Assembly: GCA_934394665.1 (NCBI GenBank)
Contig: CAKRRS010000011.1
Coordinates: 1-52,741 of the forward strand
DNA from: an uncultured Acetatifactor sp.
Lineage (GTDB): Bacteria > Bacillota > Clostridia > Lachnospirales > Lachnospiraceae
Length of the DNA stretch: 52,741 bases
Direction: 5' to 3'
The notes under the pieces are model-generated. The model did no database searches. It saw only the letters and a list, made by a program, of their open reading frames with translations, and was not told the DNA's origin. Positions 21,952 to 31,600 of the stretch are shown here, piece by piece. Each line of letters opens with the position of its first letter. Within the stretch, counting starts at the first letter, position 1. Position numbers and translations under genes: made by a program.

Positions 21952-23049
21952 TTACACATTAAATCTGAACAAAATCACATCGCCGTCCTGTACGACGTAG
22001 TCTTTGCCTTCCATGCCTACGAGGCCTTTTTCACGTGCAGCTGCAAGGGAGCCCTGCTCCAGCAGATCTTTATAATTGACAACCTCAGCCTTGATGAATC
22101 CCCTCTCGAAGTCGGAGTGGATTTTGCCGGCTGCCTGAGGTGCCTTGGTACCGATCTTGATAGTCCAAGCTCTGGTCTCATCTTCTCCTGCAGACAGGAA
22201 ACTCATCAGTCCCAGGATATGGTAACTAGCCTTGATCAGTTTCTCCAGACCGGATTCCTTTAATCCCAGGTCGTCTAAGAACATTGCTTTCTCGTCATCA
22301 TCCAGTTCGGAGATTTCTTCCTCGATCTGTGCACAGATGACAAATACTTCACTGTTCTCACTTGCCGCAAATTCTCTTACCTTGCTAACCATTTCATTGG
22401 AAGCACCGTCGTCAGCCAGATCATCCTCAGATACATTGGCCGCGTAGATCACTGGCTTATAGGTAAGCAGGTTGTATTCCTTTAACAATGCCAGTTCGTC
22501 CTCGTCGGTCACTTCCAGGCTCTTCGCCATCTTGCCGCTCTCCAGATGCTCTTTGATACGCTCCAGTAATGCCAGTTCCTTTGCATAAGTCTTGTCCATT
22601 CTGGCTGCCTTGACGACCTTGGACAATCTTCTCTCCAGTACTTCCAGATCTGCGAAGATCAACTCCAGATTGATGGTCTCGATATCACGCAGAGGGTTTA
22701 CACTGCCGTCTACATGAATGACATTGGGATCCTCGAAACATCTTACCACATGTACGATGGCATCTACTTCACGGATGTTGCTCAGGAACTGGTTGCCCAG
22801 TCCTTCACCCTTGGATGCACCCTTTACCAGACCGGCGATATCTACGAATTCAATTACTGCGGGAGTTACCTTCTTGGAATGATACATCTCTCCCAGTGCT
22901 TTCAGTCTGTCATCCGGTACCGTTACGACACCCACATTAGGGTCGATCGTACAGAACGGATAGTTGGCGGATTCTGCTCCCGCCTTGGTCAATGAATTAA
23001 AAAGTGTACTCTTTCCGACATTGGGAAGACCCACGATACCCAGTTTCAT
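21952..23049 (-). CDS. ychF: Ribosome-binding ATPase YchF (OLA1 family)
   Basis: A 365-residue Obg-family P-loop protein that prefers ATP and binds ribosomes; in bacteria it is linked to stress and redox responses. The P-loop GLPNVGKST is at residues 6-14. The G4 position carries NVSE (in YAANVSEDD) in place of NKxD, the hallmark of this subfamily. A C-terminal TGS-like domain ends in [17 protein letters not shown] precedes the ATG. It is flanked by the triple-hairpin element downstream and the amidase gene upstream, about 130 bases away. Confidence 0.96.
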   Translation of the reverse strand: MKLGIVGLPNVGKSTLFNSLTKAGAESANYPFCTIDPNVGVVTVPDDRLKALGEMYHSKKVTPAVIEFVDIAGLVKGASKGEGLGNQFLSNIREVDAIVHVVRCFEDPNVIHVDGSVNPLRDIETINLELIFADLEVLERRLSKVVKAARMDKTYAKELALLERIKEHLESGKMAKSLEVTDEDELALLKEYNLLTYKPVIYAANVSEDDLADDGASNEMVSKVREFAASENSEVFVICAQIEEEISELDDDEKAMFLDDLGLKESGLEKLIKASYHILGLMSFLSAGEDETRAWTIKIGTKAPQAAGKIHSDFERGFIKAEVVNYKDLLEQGSLAAAREKGLVGMEGKDYVVQDGDVILFRFNV

Positions 23050-23181
23050 AATTTATTTTCTCCTTCTAAAAGTATTGACGTATTTCTGGATTGGGAAATC
23101 CTAATAAAACAACATATAGTGTAACACATCAGAGACAAAATGTACATTTCTTTTCTAATTTGGGAAAAGCTGCCGACACTC

Positions 23182-24294
23182 CTACTTTCCAAAGTATGTC
23201 TGAATTCCCTGAACCAGTCCTTCCGCCAATGTATCCAATGTAGCATCACTATGGTCGGAATAGCTGTTTCCCAGTTCCATATCCACGGAAGGAATCGTGC
23301 TGTAAGAGGTCTGGGTAAGGTCGATGCTCATGTGGCCTTTTCCGTATATCGTAGTTCCCTGACTGCGCAACCCTTCCACCAGATCCGCTCCCAACGCATC
23401 GTGCTGCTGCCAGTGGGAAGCGACCGGTTCCATACTTTTCAGAGCCTCCGGCACAGAAATATAGAAACAGCCTTTGTCGTAATCCTTGCCATCTCCGCTG
23501 TCCCAATGCAGGGCAATATGGCAGTCCGCCACGTTATTACAGATCACGGTTCTTGCCACATTATCCAGTTGAACATCCTCACCGTCTCTGAGCATCAACA
23601 CGTCGTAACCGTTGGTCAGCAGTTTGTCCCTCAGAATCTGTGCCATTTTCAATGTGACCGTGCTCTCAGGTGTGCCATCCCGGAATGTCATACCGCCGGA
23701 GACGGCTGTGGCTTCAGCAGCTCCTGCGGACGTACTGCCGCCGGTAGTCTTTGCGGAGCCATCCGGGTGACACAACGTCTTTACCTTGGAACCTCCGGCG
23801 GTTCCATGTCCTGCATTGACACCGATGATGATATTCTTTCGACCGGATTCTTCTGATGCCAGATACAGTACTGCAGCTCCGGAGTTGATCTTGGAATGAT
23901 CTGCGTATTCCCAGTCCGGATTCAATGTGATTTGTTGCAGATCACCATATTCTATGGGCTGACCAGATATAGACACTGTACTGTTGTTAAGTGTTGTGGA
24001 CTCCGGATTTGTCACTTGCAGTTCTTTACTGTCCTGTTCCTGCCCTGCCATATCCTCTGTCTCCTGTAAGGCAGGTTCTTCTGTGATTGTTTCGTTTCGG
24101 TATGCTTCTGTCTCATTCTGGTTTTCCGTAACCTGACTTTCTGTCGTGACGGTTTCTGCCAACATATTTTCCGAAACAACCGTTTCTGTATTTTCGGCAT
24201 TTTCCTGCATGCTGCAGGCTGTCATACTTAACAGTAACGTTACTCCTGCCAGAACTACAGTCATGACGGTTCCTTGTTTTTTACGAAAAATCAT
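23182..24294 (-). CDS. N-acetylmuramoyl-L-alanine amidase (Amidase_3), probable lipoprotein
   Basis: A 370-residue exported zinc amidase that cuts the stem peptide from muramic acid. The N-terminus is a signal sequence ending in LSMTAC, a plausible though imperfect lipobox (Met at -3). A Glu/Thr-rich linker of about 100 residues follows. The catalytic domain (about 165-370) has VNAGHG, the CHIALHWDS strand and VDMELGNSYSDHSD near the end, matching Amidase_3. The ATG at 24294 has GAGGG eight bases upstream; the longer frame would start inside the chemoreceptor terminator. Likely role: cell-wall remodelling, possibly in sporulation or germination. Confidence 0.88.
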   Translation of the reverse strand: MIFRKKQGTVMTVVLAGVTLLLSMTACSMQENAENTETVVSENMLAETVTTESQVTENQNETEAYRNETITEEPALQETEDMAGQEQDSKELQVTNPESTTLNNSTVSISGQPIEYGDLQQITLNPDWEYADHSKINSGAAVLYLASEESGRKNIIIGVNAGHGTAGGSKVKTLCHPDGSAKTTGGSTSAGAAEATAVSGGMTFRDGTPESTVTLKMAQILRDKLLTNGYDVLMLRDGEDVQLDNVARTVICNNVADCHIALHWDSGDGKDYDKGCFYISVPEALKSMEPVASHWQQHDALGADLVEGLRSQGTTIYGKGHMSIDLTQTSYSTIPSVDMELGNSYSDHSDATLDTLAEGLVQGIQTYFGK

Positions 24295-24316
24295 ATTTCT
24301 ATCCCTCGATACGAAA

Positions 24317-24350
24317 AGAACCACAGCTGTGTTGACACAGCTATGGTTCT
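24317..24350 (-). terminator. Terminator of the chemoreceptor gene
   Basis: A 15-16-bp stem with one mismatch (agaaccacagctgtgt with its near-complement) and a 2-base loop, followed by TTTTC on the minus strand. It ends just before the amidase ribosome site. Confidence 0.85.
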
Positions 24351-24409
24351 GATTCCCTTTTCATTTTACAAAGATTTCTTTCTTTGGTTCCGAAATCTTC
24401 TTGCATTGC

Positions 24410-25675
24410 TTAACCGCGCAGCTTGAAATGCTCTAACAATTCATTCAGCGTGGTTGCAGATGCGGAAAGTTCCTCGCTGGTAGCGGAAGTCTCCTCAGCA
24501 GCTGCGGAGTTAGACTGAATAACATCATTGATGTCTTCCACACCCTTCTTGATGTTTCTGACGGATACAGCCTGTCTGTCGGATGCGGTACGGATATTGG
24601 CAACTTCCTGGATGATCTGATCCAGCTCGGTCATAACCTTCTGCATTGCATCGTTAGTCTCTTTGGTGACTCTGTTGCCGACTTCCACTTCGTTCATAGA
24701 TTCTTCGATCAGTTTCTTGGATTCCACAGCGGAATTGGCACTTTCTTCTGCCAGCTGTCTGATCTGATCAGCTACGACTGCAAATCCTCTTCCGGCTTCT
24801 CCGGCACGGGCTGCCTCGATGGAAGCATTCAGTGACAACAGATTGGTCTGTGAAGCGATATTCTCGATGTCTGCAATGATCTTCTCGATGTTCTGGGTCG
24901 TGGTGTCGATCTTCTTCATCGCATCAACCAGTTCATCCATCTTCTTCTGGCTGTTGGTAGCCTCGATACCTACCTGTTTGGCCTTATCGTGTACGATATC
25001 GGTAGACTTGGTATTCTCCAGAACCTGAGTGGTCACTTCCTCTACAGTAGCTACCAGTTCTTCTACGGCTGCTGCCTGATTGGTAGCGCCTTCTGCGATA
25101 TCCTGTGCGCTGACCGCCAGCTGGTTGCTTCCTGCGGATACCTGCTCGGAAGAACCCTGAATACCGTGCATGGTCTCACTGACCTTATTCACCATCTCAT
25201 CCAATTCATCCAATACATTGCGGAGCTGTCCCACATACGCTTCCGGGCAGCTACTGTGTACGTCGAAATTACCCTCGGAGAAGTGCTCCACGATCTCATA
25301 CAGATCGGTTACTACTTTTTTCAAAATACCGGCTGCTGTCTCAAAGCTGTCGGAGAGACTTCCCAGTTCATCTCCCGACTCATAAGGCGTTCCGATCTCG
25401 AAGTCGCCGGCTGCGATCTTCTCGGATGCCACTACCAGACTTTCAATGGGCTCTACCAACATCCTGGTAAGCATTTTTGAGATCATCACGGTGAATAAAA
25501 TACTAATTACTGCTAAAACCACCACAATTACGATCCCCACGTAATTCTTTGTCTGTAACATTCCCCCAAACGTCACAAATGCGATCAGGATATACAATAC
25601 ATCCATAATTCGAAATACAAGAGACAGCTTGTTCTTAATCGGTCTGTTCTTCAGCATTTCTTCTAATTTCTTCAT
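24410..25675 (-). CDS. Methyl-accepting chemotaxis-type protein without extracellular sensor domain
   Basis: A 421-residue signalling protein. Two membrane helices (about 25-44 and 46-68) are separated by only a few residues (QTKNYVG), so there is no periplasmic ligand-binding domain. A HAMP domain follows (about 68-120), then a coiled-coil signalling domain with the conserved hairpin tip [24 protein letters not shown]. The C-terminus is [10 protein letters not shown] with no CheR-docking pentapeptide. It may sense membrane or cytoplasmic state, or act with another receptor. No che gene is nearby. A strong promoter (25724-25752) and a palindrome at the start site precede it; a terminator follows, so it is monocistronic. 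Confidence 0.93.
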   Translation of the reverse strand: MKKLEEMLKNRPIKNKLSLVFRIMDVLYILIAFVTFGGMLQTKNYVGIVIVVVLAVISILFTVMISKMLTRMLVEPIESLVVASEKIAAGDFEIGTPYESGDELGSLSDSFETAAGILKKVVTDLYEIVEHFSEGNFDVHSSCPEAYVGQLRNVLDELDEMVNKVSETMHGIQGSSEQVSAGSNQLAVSAQDIAEGATNQAAAVEELVATVEEVTTQVLENTKSTDIVHDKAKQVGIEATNSQKKMDELVDAMKKIDTTTQNIEKIIADIENIASQTNLLSLNASIEAARAGEAGRGFAVVADQIRQLAEESANSAVESKKLIEESMNEVEVGNRVTKETNDAMQKVMTELDQIIQEVANIRTASDRQAVSVRNIKKGVEDINDVIQSNSAAAEETSATSEELSASATTLNELLEHFKLRG

Positions 25676-25697
25676 TTGTCTGTTGCTCCTTCCGTAT

Positions 25698-25714
25698 GAT
25701 AATTAATAATTATC
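25698..25714. promoter_or_regulatory. Perfect palindrome at the chemoreceptor start site
   Basis: GATAATTA and TAATTATC flank a single A, giving 8-bp perfect arms. It lies where transcription from the 25724-25752 promoter would begin and 23 bases before the start codon. This is a plausible operator; AT-richness means chance cannot be excluded. Confidence 0.45.
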
Positions 25715-25723
25715 CCTATTTAC

Positions 25724-25752
25724 ATTTTAGTTATCCGCCTGTCGTTCGTCAA
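25724..25752 (-). promoter_or_regulatory. Putative SigA promoter of the chemoreceptor gene
   Basis: Minus-strand TTGACG (25747-25752) and TAAAAT (25724-25729) with a 17-base spacer, about 50 bases upstream of the ATG. Confidence 0.7.
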
Positions 25753-25791
25753 GCGTAACCTTTTCAAAATTATGTAAAAATCATGTATCGA

Positions 25792-26952
25792 TCAATTATG
25801 AGATGCCTTACTCATTTCCAATAGTTTTTCCCGCATCTCATTTTCAATTTTCTGAAGATCTTCCTCCGCGCTCTGTCTTCTCGCACGGCCTTCTTCCTGA
25901 ATCTTCATCACTTCATCCAGCGTCGTCATCAGTGTCTGGTTCGTGGTCTTTAATGTCTCGATATCTACGATTCCTCTCTCGGATTCTTTGGCAGTCTCCA
26001 CGGAAGCCACCTTCAATGCTTCTGCATTCTTTTTGAGCAGTTCATTCGTCATATCCGATACCGCGCGCTGTGCTTTTGCAGCGTCCGTGGCATGATCCAG
26101 TCCGATGGCAATAACCATCTGGCTCTTCCACAGAGGAATCGTGTTTACCAGAGTGGACTGAATCTTCTCAGACATGGCAATATCATTCGACTGGATCAGC
26201 CGGATCTGCGGTGCCATCTGCAGGGAAATTGCCCTGGTCAGTTCCAGATCATAAATCTTTTTCTCAAATCTCTCACACATTGCCGCATAATCTTTTGCAG
26301 CCTGTGTATCCTCCGGCAGTCCGCTCTTCTGTGCCTTTTCCAGAAGCTCCGGCAGTTCCTCATTTCTGGCCTGTGCCAGTTTCTTTTTTCCTGCCAGTAT
26401 ATACATAGACAATTCTTTGAAATAATTCAAATTTAACTGATACAGCTTATCCAATACCGCTACATCTTTCAGCAATACAACCTGGTGGTTCTCCATAGCA
26501 TCACAGATTTTACCGATATTCACTTCCGCCTTATCGTACTTTGCCTTCAGACTGCTCAGTCTGTCACCGCTCTTTTTGAAAAATCCGAAAAATCCCTTTT
26601 CTTCCTCAGCATCAAAATCTTTCAGCTGTGCCACTACATCTGTCAGAAGCTGTCCGACTTCTCCCATGTCCTTCGTCCGCACGTTGCTCAGTGCCGTCTC
26701 AGAAAAATCCGCAATTTTTTTCTGGCTTCCTGCACCAAACTGCAATACTGCCTGTGTATTGGTCAGGTCGATCTGTGCTGCGAAATCATCTACCATCTTC
26801 TGTTCTTCCGGTGTCAGTGCCATCTCCGGAACAGCCTGTTCCTCTACCAGTTCTTCCGGTTTTTTCGCTGTGATCTCTGCTTTTGCCTCTGCGAAGGGAT
26901 CCAGTGTCAGTGTGGGAGCCTCCTGTGTTGCTGCGTCTAAATCAATAGCCAT
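25792..26952 (-). CDS. telA: TelA-family toxic anion resistance protein
   Basis: A 386-residue soluble, largely helical protein of the TelA/KlaA family (tellurite resistance). Typical features are the N-terminal LTPEEQKMVDDFAAQIDL, the FGFFKKSGDRL segment and the coiled-coil C-terminus with TNQTLMTTLDEVMKIQEEGR. In Firmicutes the family is linked to envelope stress and tolerance of antimicrobial peptides; tellurite is not necessarily the natural substrate. AGGTGAGG precedes the ATG. It lies 96 bases downstream of xpaC, its usual partner, at the end of the prkC-rsgA run. Confidence 0.93.
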   Translation of the reverse strand: MAIDLDAATQEAPTLTLDPFAEAKAEITAKKPEELVEEQAVPEMALTPEEQKMVDDFAAQIDLTNTQAVLQFGAGSQKKIADFSETALSNVRTKDMGEVGQLLTDVVAQLKDFDAEEEKGFFGFFKKSGDRLSSLKAKYDKAEVNIGKICDAMENHQVVLLKDVAVLDKLYQLNLNYFKELSMYILAGKKKLAQARNEELPELLEKAQKSGLPEDTQAAKDYAAMCERFEKKIYDLELTRAISLQMAPQIRLIQSNDIAMSEKIQSTLVNTIPLWKSQMVIAIGLDHATDAAKAQRAVSDMTNELLKKNAEALKVASVETAKESERGIVDIETLKTTNQTLMTTLDEVMKIQEEGRARRQSAEEDLQKIENEMREKLLEMSKASHN

Positions 26953-27048
26953 TTTTGTAACCTCACCTTTCTATATCGGTACTTGCTCATTCTGTCTGCG
27001 AAATCTGTTTTGAGCTACCGTTATTCTTATTACCGTCATTTATTCTTT

Positions 27049-28440
27049 TCAGGTTTTCTTTTGTGTTACAAAATCAGATTCCGTCAATCCTTCTTTCGCT
27101 AACATCGTCTGTAATACCTGTGCGTCGGCCGAAGCATCAAAAGCAGCATCCCTGAACAGATTGTTAAGTAAAGTAACGAATGCCTGATTGATCATATCGA
27201 GTGTCTTTTCTATCTCCGCTTTTGCCTCCAGTACATCTTCACCGGGACTGCTCATCCGGTCAAATTCCGCGTATTGTTCTACTAATTTTAACATCGTCGG
27301 CAGATAATATTCCATCAGTTTGTGCATTCTGTGCATCTGCTCCGGATGTTCCTGTACCCGGTTAAATATCTCTTTCAGCAGATTTTCCAACTGATACAAT
27401 TTTCCGGAGATAACCTCTCCTTCGATCTCATCATTCAGTTCCCGCAGATGCCGGATATATTCCATGCCCTCTGCCACCATACTGTGCAGTTCCTGCTCCC
27501 TGTCACTCTGTGTACTTTCCGGTGATTCGTTTTTGGGGATCTCCTGTTCTTTCTTCTGTTCTGCAATCTCTTTCTGGGCAAGGTAAGCCTTTTCTGTCTC
27601 CAGATACTGATGATAGATAACATCATTCAGCATAAAGCAGGTCTCTTTCTCATCCAGATGTCCGTCCGGGAACATTCCCGCTTTCAGCATCCGGCGCAGA
27701 TCACGTCTTACGAACCGCACACTTTTCCCCGTATAGTGAGCCATCTCATTGATCACACCATACATCTTGGTACCACACAGTTCCAGATATTTTTCCGCCC
27801 GCTTCAGTCGGTTTTTCTGTCCGTTTCCATAGAAGATCATTTCCAAAAATATGACAGAAAACACTCCCGGAAGAAGCAACGCATTTAACGAAGCTGTTCC
27901 CAGAACAGTCAAAAGTGACTGCACCAAAAGTCCCAGTCCGCTGAATCCCAGACCGATTCCGCCAAACACCGTACACAAGGTTCCGGACACGTTTCCTTTC
28001 TTTTCCATTTTGACTAACGAAGTCATCTCGGCGGCGGTAGCCTTTCTCGGGACTGCCTGCTGCGTGGTCGCGGTCTGCTGTGCGTGAATCTTTCGCTCTT
28101 CTTCCCACTGTTTCTGCCGTTCTTCGCGTTGTCTGTGCCATTCCTCGTTCCGTCTGCGGCGTTCTTCCTGTTGACGTTCCCGCTCCTCACGTTCCGCCCG
28201 GATCTTCGCTTCGGTCTTTACTTCTTCCCGCTTTTTATCCTGCCAGTTTCGCTGGGAATTCCACACCTTTTTCTCTGTGTTTTCTCTGGCAAGGTTTGCC
28301 TGAAAATCCGCTTCCCTGAGCGCATCATTGACCGTATCGGTCACAAGTGCATTCAATGAACGGAAATCTCCCGTTTTCATTGCCTCGGTAATGGTTGCTT
28401 TAAATTTTTCCCCTAGATTATTATTTTGTACTTCGCTCAT
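27049..28440 (-). CDS. xpaC: XpaC-family protein (5-bromo-4-chloroindolyl phosphate hydrolysis family)
   Basis: A 463-residue protein. The N-terminal third has a highly charged Arg/Glu helix (about 75-125, REERERQQEERRRR). Two membrane helices follow near 155-210 (GIGLGFSGLGLLVQSLLTVLG and ALLLPGVFSVIFLEMIFY), then a helical C-terminal domain with EYYLPTMLKLVEQYAEF, the mark of the XpaC family. Despite the name, it has no phosphatase motif. The ATG at 28440 is favoured; a TTG two codons earlier overlaps the rsgA stop. Its start lies two bases after the rsgA stop, so coupling is likely. xpaC-telA pairs are common in Firmicutes. Confidence 0.85.
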   Translation of the reverse strand: MSEVQNNNLGEKFKATITEAMKTGDFRSLNALVTDTVNDALREADFQANLARENTEKKVWNSQRNWQDKKREEVKTEAKIRAEREERERQQEERRRRNEEWHRQREERQKQWEEERKIHAQQTATTQQAVPRKATAAEMTSLVKMEKKGNVSGTLCTVFGGIGLGFSGLGLLVQSLLTVLGTASLNALLLPGVFSVIFLEMIFYGNGQKNRLKRAEKYLELCGTKMYGVINEMAHYTGKSVRFVRRDLRRMLKAGMFPDGHLDEKETCFMLNDVIYHQYLETEKAYLAQKEIAEQKKEQEIPKNESPESTQSDREQELHSMVAEGMEYIRHLRELNDEIEGEVISGKLYQLENLLKEIFNRVQEHPEQMHRMHKLMEYYLPTMLKLVEQYAEFDRMSSPGEDVLEAKAEIEKTLDMINQAFVTLLNNLFRDAAFDASADAQVLQTMLAKEGLTESDFVTQKKT

Positions 28441-28442
28441 AA

Positions 28443-29387
28443 TCAATATTTTTTCTGAAATTTCAGTTCCTCATAGAGCAGACAATAGTTCTCATAACGG
28501 ATTCGTGGGATCTTCCCTTCCGCCAGGGCATCCTTCACGCCGCATAGCGGTTCCGAGATGTGAGAGCATCCGCCGAAACGGCAATATTTCTCAAAAGGTG
28601 CAAATTCGGGATAGAACCCTGCCAGCTGCTCCTTCGTAAGCTGAAACAATCCCAGGGAACTGAATCCCGGCGTATCCAGAATATACGTATCCTCCGCAAT
28701 GGAAATCAGCTCTGTATGTCTCGTGGTATGTTTGCCGCGCTCAATTTTTTCACTGATGGAACCGGTCTCCATGACCGTCCCGGATTGCAGACAGTTCACC
28801 AGGGATGACTTACCGACGCCGCTGGGACCGGCCACCGTGGTCGTCTTGCCGCGCAGCAGCTCCTGAAGTTCTGTAATGCCTTCTTTTCTGGCAGCACTGA
28901 CTGTGATGGTCTGAAAGCCTGCCTGCTCATAGATTGCCCGGTAGTCTTCCCTCTTCCCCTCTGTATCGATATCTTGTTTGTTAAAACAGATAATACAGGG
29001 AATCTCCTGCTGCCGCATCATGATCAGAAAGCGGTCAAGCAGATTAAAATTAGGCTGTGGTTTCGTAATGGCAAAAATCACAAGTGCCTGATCCACATTG
29101 GCTACCGCCGGGCGGATCAGCTCACTGTGTCTGGGAAGCAGTTCTCTGATATTTCCCTTTTTCTCTGCTTCATCCAGGACATCCAGTTCCACATCGTCTC
29201 CCACCAGCGGTTTGCGGTGATCCTTGCGAAAGACTCCTTTTGCCTTGCATTCATACACCGTCCCCGTGTGGTCAACGTCCATTACATGGCCAACGTCCAT
29301 TACATGGCCAACGTCCATTACATGGCCAACGTCCATTACATGGACGTAATAGAATCCGGCAATTCCCTTTATAATCTTGCCCTTCAT
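28443..29387 (-). CDS. rsgA: Ribosome small subunit GTPase RsgA with an internal VMDVGH repeat
   Basis: A 314-residue circularly permuted GTPase that checks late 30S assembly. It has an OB-fold N-terminus, NKQD at 136-139, the P-loop GPSGVGKS at 187-194, DTPG at 238-241 and a C-terminal zinc segment (CRFGGCSH). Residues 17-40 are an in-frame tandem repeat, VMDVGH three times then VMDVDH, placed between the first OB strands where homologues have only a few residues. The rest aligns normally, so the repeat is an insertion in a loop. GGAGAGT precedes the ATG. It follows prkC by 17 bases, the usual order prpC-prkC-rsgA. Confidence 0.96.
   Translation of the reverse strand: MKGKIIKGIAGFYYVHVMDVGHVMDVGHVMDVGHVMDVDHTGTVYECKAKGVFRKDHRKPLVGDDVELDVLDEAEKKGNIRELLPRHSELIRPAVANVDQALVIFAITKPQPNFNLLDRFLIMMRQQEIPCIICFNKQDIDTEGKREDYRAIYEQAGFQTITVSAARKEGITELQELLRGKTTTVAGPSGVGKSSLVNCLQSGTVMETGSISEKIERGKHTTRHTELISIAEDTYILDTPGFSSLGLFQLTKEQLAGFYPEFAPFEKYCRFGGCSHISEPLCGVKDALAEGKIPRIRYENYCLLYEELKFQKKY
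29268..29339. repeat. 18-bp tandem repeat inside rsgA
   Basis: Four units of 18 bases: three identical copies (29286-29339; minus-strand unit GTAATGGACGTTGGCCAT) and a fourth (29268-29285) with two differences. Because 18 is a multiple of three, copy-number change keeps the rsgA frame. The perfect identity of three copies points to recent expansion. Confidence 0.97.
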
Positions 29388-29404
29388 ACTCTCCTGCCTT
29401 TATC

Positions 29405-31537
29405 TTATTCCTTTACGAACTCAATTCTTCTGGTAAAGGAACGATTTTCTGTCGTACCGGGAACATTTACGGTATTGCCGTCCTGATCCGTTGTGGTAGT
29501 TCCCTGTGTCGTCACCTGATAAGTCATGGTAATCGTACCGCCGGAAGCTGACAGACCGTAATAGTTCGCTGCCTGAGGGAAACTCGTGGTCTTCGTGTCC
29601 AAAAGCACCTGACCATCATCTGTCGTCAACTGAATGCTCACTTCCGTTCCTGATACATAGTCCGGCGCTTCGGAAGTCGTGGGTGCTGTAATATTGGCAT
29701 TACACTTGTAGGTCACTTTCGCAGCTCCCTGACTGACCTTAATATCAATCGAAGTTCCCTGATCTACATAAGATCCGTGAGAATAGCTCTGATAACAGAT
29801 CATGCCTTCTCCCACTTCATCACTGTAGATATAAGTTACGCTGCCCACGGTAAGTCCTGCTTCGATGGCTTCCACCGTGCCGTCCTGTTCAGACAGGCCG
29901 ATCAGATTCGGTACACGGACCTTGGTATCTTCTTTTCCGAGGCTTACGGTAACGGTGATTACGCTGCCCTTCGGCGCTTTATTTCTCTCCGCAGGAGTCT
30001 GGGAGATCACTCTGCCCGACTCCACAGTATCCGAATAGCCTTCTGTCTTATTTACCAAAAATCCTTTGCTGACAAGCTGCGTATTGGCTTCATCAAAGGT
30101 AAGATTCACCACATTTGGCACATCCACACCCTGTGTTCCGGCGCTTGCGGTCAGGGTCACAGTGCTTCCCTTATCAATCAACGCTCCGACGCTGACATCT
30201 GTGCTGATGACTACCCCTTCCGCCACGGAATCAGATTCTTCATAAGTCACATCCGTCAAAATTCCGAGACTGGTCAGCGTACTCTTGGCATCTTCCACAT
30301 TCATGCCCTTGACATCCGGCATAGATATTTTTTGTGCCTCGGTGCTCTCGCTCTCTTCCGTCGTGATGATCGGACCCGCAGATCCGTCGTCACCTTCTTT
30401 TTTCCCACCGAAGATCTTGACTGCCAGAACGATGAGAATGATACAGATCACCACACCTGCCACAATTGCCAGAATCGTAGTCACACGCTCCATCTTGGGA
30501 TCGTAGTCGTAATCCTCTTCGCCTTCCCCGTCCTCTTCATTTTCATACATAGCTTCCGTATCGGAACGAAGCCGCATGGTCTCATCATGATCCGGTTCTT
30601 CGTAATCGTGTCCTGCGGAATACGGCGTTTTTCTTTTGATCTGTGCCATATCTTCATCAGAGATCATACGGGTGCCGCCTTCCATATCCGGATCCGTATT
30701 GACCACAAAATCTTCCTCCGGGTTGATCAGGGACTGTTTCAGGTCTGCGATCAGTTCTCCCATATTCTGATATCTGCGGTCAGGTGATTTCTGACAACAT
30801 TTCAATACAATACTTGCCACACTGGAAGGAATCTCCGGTACGAACTCCTTCGGAGACGGCATTTCTTCCTGAATATGTTTGATGGCGATCGCTACAGTAG
30901 TCTCTCCGTTAAACGGCACTCTGCCGGTCAGCATCTCGAACATCGTGATACCCAGAGAATAGATATCACTCTTTTCATCACTGTAACCGCCTCTCGCCTG
31001 CTCCGGAGAGGTATAATGCACGCTTCCCATAACATTGGAGGTGATCGTATTGCTGGTAGCAGCCTTGGCGATACCGAAATCCGTCACCTTTACCTTGCCG
31101 TCTTTGGAAATGATAATATTCTGCGGCTTGATATCGCGGTGAATAATATGATTATTATGTGCAGCCTCGATACCCATGCTTACCTGGATTGCAATACTGA
31201 CTGCTTCCTTGTAGGACAGGCGGGCTTTTTTCTCAATGTATTTTTTCAGGGTAATTCCCTCTACCAGTTCCATTACAATGTAATAGATTCCGTTTTCTTC
31301 TCCTACATCGTAGACATTTACGATATTGGGATGCATCAGTCCGGCCGCAGCCTGCGCCTCTATCCGGAACTTGGACACGAAATTTGCATTCTCACTGAAT
31401 TCCTGTTTCAGAACCTTGATGGCCACATAGCGGTTCAGCTTATGACATTTTGCTTTATATACATCTGACATACCGCCGGTTCCGATTTTTTCCAGAATCT
31501 CATAGCGATCGCCGATCATCATTCCTATCTTGATCAT
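29405..31537 (-). CDS. prkC: PASTA-domain Ser/Thr protein kinase (PrkC/Stk1)
   Basis: A 710-residue membrane kinase that senses peptidoglycan fragments or lipid II and phosphorylates division, wall and translation targets. The kinase domain (about 11-270) has the glycine loop GTGGMSDV, K41, HRDIKPQN with catalytic D135, and DFG at 153-155. An acidic juxtamembrane stretch (330-348) precedes one membrane helix (353-376). Three extracellular PASTA domains lie at about 404-467, 471-534 and 539-604, followed by a 105-residue Thr/Ser-rich beta-type tail that is not PASTA. GGAGAG lies five bases before the ATG. It follows its phosphatase gene by 63 bases. Confidence 0.96.
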   Translation of the reverse strand: MIKIGMMIGDRYEILEKIGTGGMSDVYKAKCHKLNRYVAIKVLKQEFSENANFVSKFRIEAQAAAGLMHPNIVNVYDVGEENGIYYIVMELVEGITLKKYIEKKARLSYKEAVSIAIQVSMGIEAAHNNHIIHRDIKPQNIIISKDGKVKVTDFGIAKAATSNTITSNVMGSVHYTSPEQARGGYSDEKSDIYSLGITMFEMLTGRVPFNGETTVAIAIKHIQEEMPSPKEFVPEIPSSVASIVLKCCQKSPDRRYQNMGELIADLKQSLINPEEDFVVNTDPDMEGGTRMISDEDMAQIKRKTPYSAGHDYEEPDHDETMRLRSDTEAMYENEEDGEGEEDYDYDPKMERVTTILAIVAGVVICIILIVLAVKIFGGKKEGDDGSAGPIITTEESESTEAQKISMPDVKGMNVEDAKSTLTSLGILTDVTYEESDSVAEGVVISTDVSVGALIDKGSTVTLTASAGTQGVDVPNVVNLTFDEANTQLVSKGFLVNKTEGYSDTVESGRVISQTPAERNKAPKGSVITVTVSLGKEDTKVRVPNLIGLSEQDGTVEAIEAGLTVGSVTYIYSDEVGEGMICYQSYSHGSYVDQGTSIDIKVSQGAAKVTYKCNANITAPTTSEAPDYVSGTEVSIQLTTDDGQVLLDTKTTSFPQAANYYGLSASGGTITMTYQVTTQGTTTTDQDGNTVNVPGTTENRSFTRRIEFVKE

Positions 31538-31600
31538 TCTTGCTCTCCATTTTTCAAAAATACCGGGAACTATTCAGAATAGTTACATCTGCCGGCTCAT

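Noticed and set aside
29777..30787. A 336-codon plus-strand frame
   Set aside because: Antisense to the PASTA region of prkC; a composition shadow.
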